26,410 nucleotides of DNA from Saprospiraceae bacterium UBA6168. GTDB lineage: Bacteria; Bacteroidota; Bacteroidia; Chitinophagales; Saprospiraceae. The DNA lies in assembly GCA_002435785.1 (NCBI GenBank), contig DIUC01000073.1, forward strand, positions 10,118 through 36,527, read 5' to 3'. The first letter of the stretch is position 1; the number at the start of each line of letters is the position of its first letter. The notes beneath the pieces are model-generated. The model saw only the letters and a list, made by a program, of their open reading frames with translations, searched no databases and was not told the DNA's origin. Made by a program: the position numbers and the translations under genes. This document shows, one piece after another, positions 7,434-14,902 of the stretch.

Positions 7434-9049
7434 TGGTCTAATCCTATGCAAACTCTTGTGTAGAAATTACTACTTGAGCCAAACTTATTCTTCTGGTCTA
7501 CTATCAAGTCCTCTAATGAATTGTACAAATTAAACCATTCTGGGTGCTGAGGAAGTTGTGCGGTACCTAAAACATGATAAATGCCCGCTGGATTGTCCAT
7601 GAAACCGGGTGGCGAAAAGGTAGCTCCGTGCGTAATTGGAATTGTCATATGCCCCAATTCGTGATAAGCCACGAAGGCTGTAGCCTTGGCCATTTGACTA
7701 CTTTGCAAATTATGCAATGAAAGGTTTATATTTTCAATATCTACTACTGCTACCCTGTAGGATCCAAGACTACCATCTGAGGTTCTTATTATCCCTCTAT
7801 ATTTAGCCCATTTTTCGAGTTCTTCTTCAAAACCTGTGGATATTACCCTGCAATATTCGTTCATAATGACATTTTGAATTTTTCTTTTTGCATGTTTTCC
7901 GATAAATATTAGGTAATCATTGTTTGTCCAGTCTAATGGCAGAAGCTTCTCCTTAACTACTACTGTTGGATTGCACCCACCTAAAGCAATAAAATTTGTC
8001 AATTCGTTTTTGAGTGTGGTCAAATTTAATCCATGGCCTTCAAAAGGCAACGAGACAAGCACCCTTCTATTTGTATTCTCAACAAGGTTGAATCGGGAGT
8101 TGATAAACAGATTAGGAACATTATTGTCATCAAATGCCAAAATGACTTTGAATTTTAGGTATTCATCAGTCATTTCAATCTGTGGCTCACTGAAAATATT
8201 AATACAAGACAGTGAGTTATACATATTTATATCAACTCTAACAGGGTCTATAAAGGTATTTATTGAATCCAAAAATTGACGCACCTCTTGATTGAGGTTA
8301 TGATTTACGCCATCTTCAATAATATTAATCTCCACATTTTGCTTCAAAAATCCATCATCCGCATCGGATAATGTGAATGCAAGTCCATTCGGAAATTCCG
8401 TTCGGGAATAACCTGCCAACTCTAGGAAGTTTGCCAAGGTCGAAAAACTTGCGCAATCATCGCAAGCCCCCACCCCCCTATTCTGCGGGTCACAACATTC
8501 ATACAGCGACAGCACATGCTCCTTCAGCGCCTCCATCCCCTTCATTTCCGCCTGGGCAAATTCTGGGGCCAGCTTCCCGTTTTTAAAATAATCGTACTCA
8601 ATGGCCACCAGCAGGCGAGTCTTTAGCGCCTCCAATTGCTCCTCCGTGGCGCAACTGAAAATCCCCGTGCCCGGCAGCTTCAGGTCCACCCAAAACCTCG
8701 TGAACACCCCGGAGTGGTCGCTCTGCTTGCCAATGAGCAGGTAATAAGGGCTTTGCAGTGCGACGGCTGCGCTCATGTCCTCGAATGCTTGTGGATAGGA
8801 ATAATCTTCATAGAACTCAAGATTCAGGTAAAACCCAAAGCTAAAGACTTTGAACTGATTTTCAATGCTGTCGGGGAAGGAAACTGCCAGATAGCAGGCT
8901 GCCGAGTTCAGTTCGCTTTGGTAGGAAGAAACGTCAAACCCGGACGCCTCGTCCAGTTGTACGTAGCAGTTGGTGGGCTGGGCATCGGCTTTGCCTGTTG
9001 TCAGAAATAAAGTGAAGAACAGAATTGTTTGAAAAATCGCTTTTTTCAT
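7430..9049 (-). CDS. Secreted putative zinc metallopeptidase (HELGH motif)
   Basis: A 539-residue protein with signal peptide MKKAIFQTILFFTLFLTTG, likely cut after GKADA. The main clue to function is HELGH at residues 463-467, preceded by the hydrophobic helix ATAFVAY. A further His lies six residues after the motif (ITH), and GFMDNPAG follows about 15 residues later. HExxH plus a third His and a downstream Met-Asp turn resembles metzincin-type zinc peptidases, but their usual spacing is HExxHxxGxxH, so this would be a variant or a different clan. A CCDPQ...CDDC cluster lies near 185-199. The start at 9049 is chosen because the signal peptide begins there; the frame is open to 9214. The 3' two thirds are AT-rich and the 5' part GC-richer. 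It is coupled to the lipoprotein gene that follows. Confidence 0.8.
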   Translation of the reverse strand: MKKAIFQTILFFTLFLTTGKADAQPTNCYVQLDEASGFDVSSYQSELNSAACYLAVSFPDSIENQFKVFSFGFYLNLEFYEDYSYPQAFEDMSAAVALQSPYYLLIGKQSDHSGVFTRFWVDLKLPGTGIFSCATEEQLEALKTRLLVAIEYDYFKNGKLAPEFAQAEMKGMEALKEHVLSLYECCDPQNRGVGACDDCASFSTLANFLELAGYSRTEFPNGLAFTLSDADDGFLKQNVEINIIEDGVNHNLNQEVRQFLDSINTFIDPVRVDINMYNSLSCINIFSEPQIEMTDEYLKFKVILAFDDNNVPNLFINSRFNLVENTNRRVLVSLPFEGHGLNLTTLKNELTNFIALGGCNPTVVVKEKLLPLDWTNNDYLIFIGKHAKRKIQNVIMNEYCRVISTGFEEELEKWAKYRGIIRTSDGSLGSYRVAVVDIENINLSLHNLQSSQMAKATAFVAYHELGHMTIPITHGATFSPPGFMDNPAGIYHVLGTAQLPQHPEWFNLYNSLEDLIVDQKNKFGSSSNFYTRVCIGLDQ

Positions 9050-9132
9050 GCTCGTTGGTTTTGGCTGCTGATTTATTTTAAAGATGGATATTTTCTCAGC
9101 AGCAAATCTGAGGAGTATTTTAATGCGAGAAC

Positions 9133-9162
9133 CGGACAAAAGCGGACAAAAGCGGACATTTG
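9133..9162. repeat. Three 10-bp tandem units in a divergent promoter region
   Basis: CGGACAAAAG occurs at 9133 and 9143, followed by a partly diverged third copy (CGGACATTTG) at 9153. The 10-bp period is about one helical turn. It lies between two divergent genes, about 35 bases upstream of the ABC promoter candidate, so it could bind a regulator. No regulator is visible. Confidence 0.5.
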
Positions 9163-9196
9163 AAGCGGGTAACTTGGGCTTTGCAAATCTTTTAGC

Positions 9197-9228
9197 TTTA
9201 AGAACATTCCCCACATCCCTTACCTTTG
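9197..9228 (+). promoter_or_regulatory. Bacteroidota-type promoter for the ABC exporter
   Basis: TTTA at 9197-9200, a 20-base spacer, then TACCTTTG at 9221-9228, an exact match to TAnnTTTG. This is the known sigma-70 (RpoD) promoter form of Bacteroidota. Transcription would start near 9233, leaving a short leader before the ATG at 9251. Confidence 0.6.
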
Positions 9229-9250
9229 CGCCTCATTTTTCAAAACCCGA

Positions 9251-11014
9251 ATGGATTCCACCACCGCCAAGCAAAGCGTTGACTACAAACTCCTCGGCAG
9301 GGTCATAGCCCAGGCCAAGCCTTACAGCGGCACACTGTCGTTGGCGGCGGTACTGGCCGTGGTGCTGGCGCCCATCGCCATCCTGCGGCCCTGGCTGGTG
9401 CAGGAGATGGTGGACAAGCACATCTTCAAGGGCGACATACCGGGGCTGACCAAGATGGCGCTGCTCTTCGTCGGGGTGCTGGTCTTCGAGTCCGTGCTGC
9501 GCTATTTTTTCCTTTACGCTTCCAACTGGGTGGGACAGGCCGTGGTACGGGACCTTCGGGTTCGGGTGTTCAACCACATCACCTCGCTGCGGCTCGCCTA
9601 CTTCGACCGCACACCCATCGGCATCAGCGTGACCCGCACCATCAGCGACATCGAGAACATCAACGCCGTTTTCTCGCAGGGCATCATCACCATCGTCGCC
9701 GACTTCATCACGGTGTTCGTGGTACTGGGCGTCATGTTCTGGGTGAGCTGGAAGTTGACGCTCGTTTGCCTCATCACCATGCCGTTCCTCATTGCGGCCA
9801 CGTACCTTTTCAAGGAAGCCATCAAGACTTCCTTCCAACAAGTGCGGGCGCAGGTGGCCAAGATGACCGCCTTCCTCCAGGAGCGGCTCACCGGCATGAA
9901 AATCGTGCAAATCTTCAACGCCGAGGCGCAGGAGATGGAGAAGTTCAAAGCCATCAACCGGGAGTACACCCGTGCCAATATCAAGTCCATCCTCGCCTAT
10001 TCCATCTATTACCCTACCGTGGAAATCATCTCGGCGGCCTCGCTCGGCCTCATGGTATGGTACGGCGCAAGGGAGAGCCTCGTGAGCTACGTGTCACTGG
10101 GGGCGCTGGTGGCCTTCCCCATTTACCTCAACATGCTGTTCCGCCCCATCCGCATGTTGGCCGACAAGTTCAACACCCTGCAAATGGGCCTCGTGGCTTC
10201 CGAGCGTGTCTTCAACCTCCTCGACCGCAGCGACCATATCAAGAACGAGGGCAAACTTGCTCCGCAAAAACTGCGTGGCGAAGTGGCGTTCCGCAATGTT
10301 TGGTTCGCCTACACCGAGCAGGATTGGGTGCTGAAAGACGTGAGCTTCAACATCCAGCCCGGCGAGACGCTGGCCATCGTGGGCAGCACCGGCTCTGGAA
10401 AAACGAGTACCATCAGCATACTCAACCGCCTCTACGAAACCCAAAAGGGCTGCATCGAGATGGACGGCGTGAACATCCGGGACTACGAGCTTCATGCGCT
10501 CCGCAACCATATCGCCGTCGTCTTGCAAGACGTGTTCCTGTTCAGCGGCACGGTGTTGGAGAACATCACGCTCCGCAACGATGCCATCAGCCGGGAGCAA
10601 GCGGTGGAAGCAGCCAAGATGATTGGTGCGCACGAGTTCATCGAGAAGCTGCCCGGCGGCTACGACTATCAGGTGCAGGAGCGGGGCGCCACACTGAGCA
10701 TGGGGCAGCGGCAGTTGATTTCGTTCGTGCGGGCGCTGGTCTTCGACCCCGAAATCCTCATCCTCGACGAGGCCACCTCGTCCATTGACCCGGAGTCGGA
10801 GTCGGTCATCCAGTACGCCATCGAACGGCTGATTGCGAAGCGCACGAGCATCATCATCGCCCACCGTTTGAGCACGATTCGCCACGCCAACAAAATCCTT
10901 GTTTTGGAAAAAGGGAAGGTGCGGGAGTTTGGGACGCACGAGGAACTGTTGCAAAATGAGAACGGTCGGTACCGGGAGTTGTATGAGATGCAGTTTTTGC
11001 AGCCGGTGGGGTAA
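9251..11014 (+). CDS. ABC exporter half-transporter (MsbA/lipid A-type fused TMD-NBD)
   Basis: A 587-residue protein with the six-helix exporter membrane domain (about residues 25-320) and a nucleotide-binding domain (about 340-580). It pumps a lipid, peptide or drug across the inner membrane as a dimer; the substrate is unknown. NBD motifs: Walker A GSTGSGKT (378-385), Q-loop VVLQD (Gln426), signature LSMGQRQ (482-488), Walker B ILILDEA with catalytic Glu507, D-loop SSID (510-513) and His538 in IIAHRLST. The signature has Met where LSGGQ is usual; LSVGQ-like variants are normal in this exporter branch. The length is standard and the gene is intact. Bits of a second copy flank it at 6316-6378 and 11653-11685. 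It could be one half of a heterodimer, but no partner gene is adjacent. Confidence 0.95.
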   Translation: MDSTTAKQSVDYKLLGRVIAQAKPYSGTLSLAAVLAVVLAPIAILRPWLVQEMVDKHIFKGDIPGLTKMALLFVGVLVFESVLRYFFLYASNWVGQAVVRDLRVRVFNHITSLRLAYFDRTPIGISVTRTISDIENINAVFSQGIITIVADFITVFVVLGVMFWVSWKLTLVCLITMPFLIAATYLFKEAIKTSFQQVRAQVAKMTAFLQERLTGMKIVQIFNAEAQEMEKFKAINREYTRANIKSILAYSIYYPTVEIISAASLGLMVWYGARESLVSYVSLGALVAFPIYLNMLFRPIRMLADKFNTLQMGLVASERVFNLLDRSDHIKNEGKLAPQKLRGEVAFRNVWFAYTEQDWVLKDVSFNIQPGETLAIVGSTGSGKTSTISILNRLYETQKGCIEMDGVNIRDYELHALRNHIAVVLQDVFLFSGTVLENITLRNDAISREQAVEAAKMIGAHEFIEKLPGGYDYQVQERGATLSMGQRQLISFVRALVFDPEILILDEATSSIDPESESVIQYAIERLIAKRTSIIIAHRLSTIRHANKILVLEKGKVREFGTHEELLQNENGRYRELYEMQFLQPVG

Positions 11015-11054
11015 CATGATTCAACCTGCCGTTGGGAATCCTCTTACAATGGAG

Positions 11055-11062
11055 TAAATTTG
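11055..11062 (+). promoter_or_regulatory. -7 box for the toxin-antitoxin operon
   Basis: TAAATTTG matches the Bacteroidota TAnnTTTG box, 19 bases before the antitoxin ATG. Only a weak -33 element (GTTG at 11032-11035) precedes it at a 19-base spacing. Autoregulation by the toxin-antitoxin complex is typical of such operons, but no clear operator palindrome is visible. Confidence 0.45.
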
Positions 11063-11081
11063 TTTTCAAATAATTTCAACC

Positions 11082-11303
11082 ATGACTGCCACTACCATCA
11101 AAGATGAGGTTCGCAAACTTCCCCGAACGGAACAGCTTTCGCTAATTCAATTTATCGTTCAACTGCTTCAAGAGGACGATGGATTCCTGCTTTCGGATGC
11201 TTGGAAGTCCGAGCTGGACAAGCGAGATGAAGCCTACCATAACGGCACTGAAAAACTGCACACTTGGGTTGAAGCTCAAAAGATGGTCGCGCCGCAAAAA
11301 TGA
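11082..11303 (+). CDS. Antitoxin of a ParE/RelE-type module (addiction module protein)
   Basis: A 73-residue protein. LPRTEQLSLIQFIVQLLQ at residues 13-30 resembles the short leading helix of small putative addiction-module proteins that pair with ParE-like toxins. A following region (WKSELDKRDEAY) and a C-terminal WVEAQKMV segment look like the toxin-binding tail of that family. Its TGA overlaps the toxin ATG by four bases, the usual antitoxin-first order. The protein should bind and neutralise the toxin. The family call is from pattern and context. Confidence 0.8.
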   Translation: MTATTIKDEVRKLPRTEQLSLIQFIVQLLQEDDGFLLSDAWKSELDKRDEAYHNGTEKLHTWVEAQKMVAPQK

Positions 11304-11596
11304 CCTACCAGCTATACCTACAAACCGCCGCCATCAATGACCTCCAAGAAGCCGTTGATTGGTACGAAACCCAACAAGATGGCTTGGGGCAAGAATTCTT
11401 ATCCATCGTAGGAGAAGTATTGGGATTTATTGAAAAAAATCCGCTCGTTTGTGCGCTAGTTTATCGTCAAAAACGCAGAGCGACGCTGCGGCGTTTTCCC
11501 TACAATATCATTTATGTTGTTGAGGGAGATTTGGTTAGGGTTTCGGCGATTATGCATGGGAAGAAAGACCCTTCTGGGTGGAAGAAAAGAAGTTGA
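11300..11596 (+). CDS. ParE/RelE-superfamily toxin
   Basis: A 98-residue protein with the small RelE/ParE fold signature. It has an N-terminal beta strand (YQLYLQTAAINDL), a helix with the typical AVDWYETQQDGLGQEFL pattern, the strand RRATLRRFPYNIIYVV and the C-terminal strand VRVSAIMHGKKDPSGWK. RelE-like members cleave mRNA on the ribosome and ParE-like members poison gyrase. The sequence alone does not choose, but the FPYNIIYVVEGD...AIMHGKKDP pattern is nearer the ParE-like side. It overlaps the antitoxin by four bases. The pair sits between the ABC exporter and a fragment of the exporter's 3' end, suggesting that it arrived by an insertion there. Confidence 0.88.
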   Translation: MTYQLYLQTAAINDLQEAVDWYETQQDGLGQEFLSIVGEVLGFIEKNPLVCALVYRQKRRATLRRFPYNIIYVVEGDLVRVSAIMHGKKDPSGWKKRS

Positions 11597-11652
11597 ATTG
11601 TGTGTTGATGTATGGCGGGTTGCGCTTTGCTAAACTTGTTCCAGCAGATTAT

Positions 11653-11685
11653 AGGAGATGCAGTTTTTTGCAACCGGTGGGATAA
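11653..11685 (+). pseudogene. Frameshifted fragment of the ABC exporter 3' end
   Basis: These bases repeat the end of the ABC gene (10983-11014, covering its last residues and stop). GAGATGCAG is shared, then a T-run of six instead of five, then GCAACCGGTGGG against GCAGCCGGTGGG. The extra T breaks the frame. It lies after the toxin gene and in the same orientation as the intact gene. Confidence 0.75.
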
Positions 11686-12708
11686 TCACCGCTCCCGCCA
11701 AACCCAGTCCCCCCACCCATTCACATATCCCCATTTCCCGCCGACGCTGACCCAAGCCAGCCCGTCCCGAAACGGCAGCACCGCATCGAACATGGGCTGT
11801 ATGAGCAGCCGACCCGTGGTGTCCATGAAGCCCCACTGATCGTGGTGGTACTTGACTTGGGCCATCCCCTCGGAGAACACCCCTGCGTCCGCAAATCCGG
11901 GCTTGATGGCTTGAACGCCCATTTTGTCAATAAAACCAAACTTGCCATTGTCCTCCACCAGTGCCAAGCCCTCGCCGAAGTCGCCAGCGAAGTCGTACTG
12001 CGGTGGGATGACCACCTCGCCCGCCGTGTTCACGAAGCCATACTTGCTGCCCTGCACGGCCACGGCCATGCCGTCAAAAAACTCGCCGTTGGAATAGTCC
12101 GTCAGGAGGTCGAACTGTGGTTTTAGCAGCAACTTCCCCGATTTGTCCACCAAGCCCCAGCGGCCTTGGCGCACGATGACGGCCACATCGCCCTGAAACG
12201 GTTGGCATTCATCGAACAGCGGGTCAATCACGTACTCGCCATTGCGGTCCACATAGCCAGATGAGTCGCCCTCGGTGACAGGGGCCAGCCCACCCTGAAA
12301 CTCGCCCGCCCAATCGAACTTGGGGGCTATCGCAAAATGGCCGTCAGCACCAACGTAACCAAAGCTGCCATCCATGCACACGGGCGCAAGCCCCTCGCTG
12401 AAGTCCCCGGCATCGTCGAACTGGATGGGGATGGCCAATCGGCCACGCTCGTCCAAGTAGCCCCATTTCTGCACCAATTGTACCTTGGCCAAGCCTTCCT
12501 CGAAGAGGCCGACATGGTGGAAAACATGGCGCAGCAGCAACCGCCCCATTTGGTCGAGTGGCACTGTACGGTCGTTGAACCGGACACGGGAGAACCCATT
12601 GTAGAAGTCCTCCGCCTCGACGTACTGTGGCTCAATCACCACCTCGCCCATGGCATCCATAAAGCCATATTTGCCGGCTTCTCGAATTTTGAATAGCGGT
12701 TTACTCAT
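11686..12708 (-). CDS. WG-repeat protein
   Basis: A 340-residue protein built of nine WG-type repeats. Each has an aromatic-Gly-aromatic core (KYGF, KWGY, SFGY, SSGY, RWGL, KYGF, KFGF, QWGF, KWGY at about residues 13, 81, 115, 149, 183, 222, 256, 291, 325), then a D-x-x-G turn and an I-x-P-x-F/Y strand. Such repeats form beta-rich folds found in many bacteria, with largely unknown function; some act in protein interactions. There is no signal peptide, so it is probably cytoplasmic. The start at 12708 is chosen because the repeats begin soon after; the open frame reaches 12816 only through an 8-bp tandem repeat tract. It follows the S9 peptidase on the same strand, separated by a 104-base hairpin spacer. 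Confidence 0.87.
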   Translation of the reverse strand: MSKPLFKIREAGKYGFMDAMGEVVIEPQYVEAEDFYNGFSRVRFNDRTVPLDQMGRLLLRHVFHHVGLFEEGLAKVQLVQKWGYLDERGRLAIPIQFDDAGDFSEGLAPVCMDGSFGYVGADGHFAIAPKFDWAGEFQGGLAPVTEGDSSGYVDRNGEYVIDPLFDECQPFQGDVAVIVRQGRWGLVDKSGKLLLKPQFDLLTDYSNGEFFDGMAVAVQGSKYGFVNTAGEVVIPPQYDFAGDFGEGLALVEDNGKFGFIDKMGVQAIKPGFADAGVFSEGMAQVKYHHDQWGFMDTTGRLLIQPMFDAVLPFRDGLAWVSVGGKWGYVNGWGDWVWRER

Positions 12709-12740
12709 GCAGGAGTTTGTGGTAAAGCGGGCAAGATAAG

Positions 12741-12808
12741 GAGGATTTGAGGATTTGAGGATGCGAGGATTTGAGGGATGCCGTCGTCGCATCCTCAAAT
12801 CCTCAAAC
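12741..12808. repeat. 8-bp tandem repeat cassette in a hairpin
   Basis: The word GAGGATTT is repeated from 12741 to 12772 (one of the four copies is changed). A right arm at 12789-12808 pairs with 12745-12764 at 19 of 20 positions, enclosing a 24-base loop. It sits between the S9 peptidase stop and the WG-repeat start, so it could act as a terminator. The same 8-bp word recurs inside the helicase gene at 23289-23320. Confidence 0.85.
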
Positions 12809-12812
12809 CCGC

Positions 12813-14804
12813 TCAATCTATCCTCTCAATGTATTCTTTTCCGAACATTATCTCAAAATCGCCAGCTTCGATGTCGCTACCTCGGGGTTCCTTGCGGCCA
12901 CCGAGGTTTTTGCTCAAAAAATGCTCGGCAATGGCCCAGAACGAGGCCCAGCTTTCTGGCAGCCGATAGTCGTGGCCTTCTTTTGGGTAAAAGAAATAGA
13001 CCACCTCCTTTTTGGCGGCGTTCAGCTCCGAGGCAAACTTGTCCGACTGCTCCTGCGGCACCCGGTCGTCGAGGCTGCCGTGCGTGAGCAGTATGGGGCT
13101 GGCTATACCCTTGATATAGGTGTTGGGAGAATGTTTTTTCAATAGCGCAAGGCCCTCGTCCGTGTTTGGGTCGCCGACACGGGGCAGCCAGAGCAGGCTG
13201 TCGCTGGCGACTTCGGGCATTTGGCAGAAGGCGGGCAGGTCGCCGATGCCGTACATCGAAACGCCGCACTTGAAAAGGTCGGGCGCAGCGGCCATCGCAA
13301 AATTTGCGGCATAGCCGCCATAAGACCAGCCCCAAATGCCGAGCCTGCTGCGGTTGGCAATGCCCTGCTTGATGGCCCAAGTGGCCACGTCCACGATGTC
13401 GTAGTGCATGGCCTCGCCCCACTGCTTGTCCCCTGCGTCGGTCATCTTTTTGCCCAGCCCGGTGGTGCCCCGGAACTCCATGTTGATGACCACGTATCCC
13501 CGGTTGGCCAACAGTTGAAAGCAGCGGTTGTGGAACCAACTGTTCCAGTGCGTGACGCCGGCCCAAGGCCCACCGTGGACGTAAACGACCGTGGGCAATG
13601 GGGTTTTCGTCGTGCCGTCCGCCCGGCTCATTCCGAAGGGCACATAAACGTGCACGGGCAATTTCACGCCGTCACGGGTAGTGACGGTGAAGGCAGTTCG
13701 GGTGGGCAGGTCGTAGTCGTCAAGGTGGTTGAAGTCGTTGAAGAGGGTGGTCAGCTTTTTCGCCTTGCGGTCGTAGCGGTAGAATTGGGCGGGGCCGCCG
13801 TCGAGCTTGCGCACCAGCCAGGTGCTGTCGTTTTTGCTGGCACCGACAAAGCTGGTGTTGCCCTTCAGTTCCTTGTCCAAAAACTCGAAGTCCGCCCGCA
13901 CGCCCTCGTCCAGGATGTGACGTCGGGTGTTGGCATAGAGCGCCACCACGGAGGTCGGCTTGCCCGCCGGGTCGAGGGTATAACCTGCTGGGAAAATATC
14001 GGCGTCGGGGTCGCTGGCCAGTTCGGTCAGTTCGCCGGTTTCGGCGCTGATGGCCACGAGGCTGGACTTGTCCTTGCCGTGGTTGTCGGTGGCATAGATG
14101 GTCTTGCCGTCGTCGCTGACGGACACGATTCGGGACACCCCCCCGATGAAGTAGTCGGGGGTGAACGGGTACTGGATGGCCACTTCCCACTGGCCGCCCT
14201 GGCGTCGGAGGAGTGTGCGCACCATGTTCGAGTCGTTGCGGAGCGCCGCCACCAAGCCGAAGTTCTCGTCCAGGAACACCTGCTCCATTCCATCCATGAG
14301 GCCGAGGCGCTTGGTGCTGCCGCTCAGGAGGTCGAGGATGTAGAGGCCGCTCTGCATGGGGTCCACCGCCTCGATGTCTGCTGCAATCTTGTTGGGGAAG
14401 CGGCTGCTCAGGTTCACCACGCTCAGGCGCTTGAAGGGGAAGAAATTCACCTTGCGCAGCTTGCTGGAAGTCAGCGAGGTGCTGTAAAGTTCGAGGTCGT
14501 TGCCCCGTTGCAGCACGACCATCAAGCCGCCCTCATGGAGCAGGTGCCAGTAGGCCAGCTTGCCGTCGAATTGGCGTTTCTTCTCGTGCAGCGGCAGGTT
14601 TTCCTGCACGTAGTACAGTGTGCTGTCGGAGCCATCGGCCTTTTTTTGGTAAAAAATGCTGTTGCCATCGAGCGAGAGGCGCACGTTTGACTTGGTTTTT
14701 TCCTTGAAAAAAAGCGTCCGGGGAATGAGGTTGTCAGGGCTGGGGGTTTGGGCAGAAAGGCCAAAAACCAGGAGCAACAACCAACACGTGGTGGGATATT
14801 TCAT
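12813..14804 (-). CDS. Secreted S9-family peptidase (prolyl oligopeptidase/acylaminoacyl type)
   Basis: A 663-residue serine peptidase with signal peptide MKYPTTCWLLLLVFGLSAQ. The N-terminal half (about 25-370) is a divergent beta-propeller. The C-terminal alpha/beta-hydrolase domain holds the catalytic triad: Ser494 in GWSYGG, Asp579 in HGSLDDRVP and His611 in EGHDYRLPE. The oxyanion region HGGPW lies upstream of the Ser. S9 enzymes hydrolyse short peptides from or near the N-terminus; the propeller limits access to the active site. It probably acts in the periplasm or outside, degrading peptides for nutrition. The start at 14804 gives a clean signal peptide, although the frame is open to 14906. 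It lies between GatB upstream and the WG-repeat gene downstream on the same strand. Confidence 0.93.
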   Translation of the reverse strand: MKYPTTCWLLLLVFGLSAQTPSPDNLIPRTLFFKEKTKSNVRLSLDGNSIFYQKKADGSDSTLYYVQENLPLHEKKRQFDGKLAYWHLLHEGGLMVVLQRGNDLELYSTSLTSSKLRKVNFFPFKRLSVVNLSSRFPNKIAADIEAVDPMQSGLYILDLLSGSTKRLGLMDGMEQVFLDENFGLVAALRNDSNMVRTLLRRQGGQWEVAIQYPFTPDYFIGGVSRIVSVSDDGKTIYATDNHGKDKSSLVAISAETGELTELASDPDADIFPAGYTLDPAGKPTSVVALYANTRRHILDEGVRADFEFLDKELKGNTSFVGASKNDSTWLVRKLDGGPAQFYRYDRKAKKLTTLFNDFNHLDDYDLPTRTAFTVTTRDGVKLPVHVYVPFGMSRADGTTKTPLPTVVYVHGGPWAGVTHWNSWFHNRCFQLLANRGYVVINMEFRGTTGLGKKMTDAGDKQWGEAMHYDIVDVATWAIKQGIANRSRLGIWGWSYGGYAANFAMAAAPDLFKCGVSMYGIGDLPAFCQMPEVASDSLLWLPRVGDPNTDEGLALLKKHSPNTYIKGIASPILLTHGSLDDRVPQEQSDKFASELNAAKKEVVYFFYPKEGHDYRLPESWASFWAIAEHFLSKNLGGRKEPRGSDIEAGDFEIMFGKEYIERID

Positions 14805-14838
14805 GTATGATTTTAACTTTTTTGAAAAAAAATCGGCG

Positions 14839-14846
14839 CAAAAATA
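14839..14846 (-). promoter_or_regulatory. -7 box for the S9 peptidase
   Basis: Read on the minus strand this is TATTTTTG, a match to the Bacteroidota TAnnTTTG box, about 34 bases upstream of the peptidase ATG. A TTTG (minus strand) occurs 23 bases further upstream, longer than the usual 19-21 spacing. Confidence 0.35.
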
Positions 14847-14902
14847 CGCAGTTGGTGGGTCAATATTGGCAAACGCAGCAAACCTATTTTTTGTATAAAA
14901 AC

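Noticed and set aside
13221..14690. 489-codon plus-strand frame opposite the S9 peptidase
   Set aside because: The peptidase on the other strand has all its catalytic motifs and signal peptide; the plus frame has none and is an artefact of codon bias.
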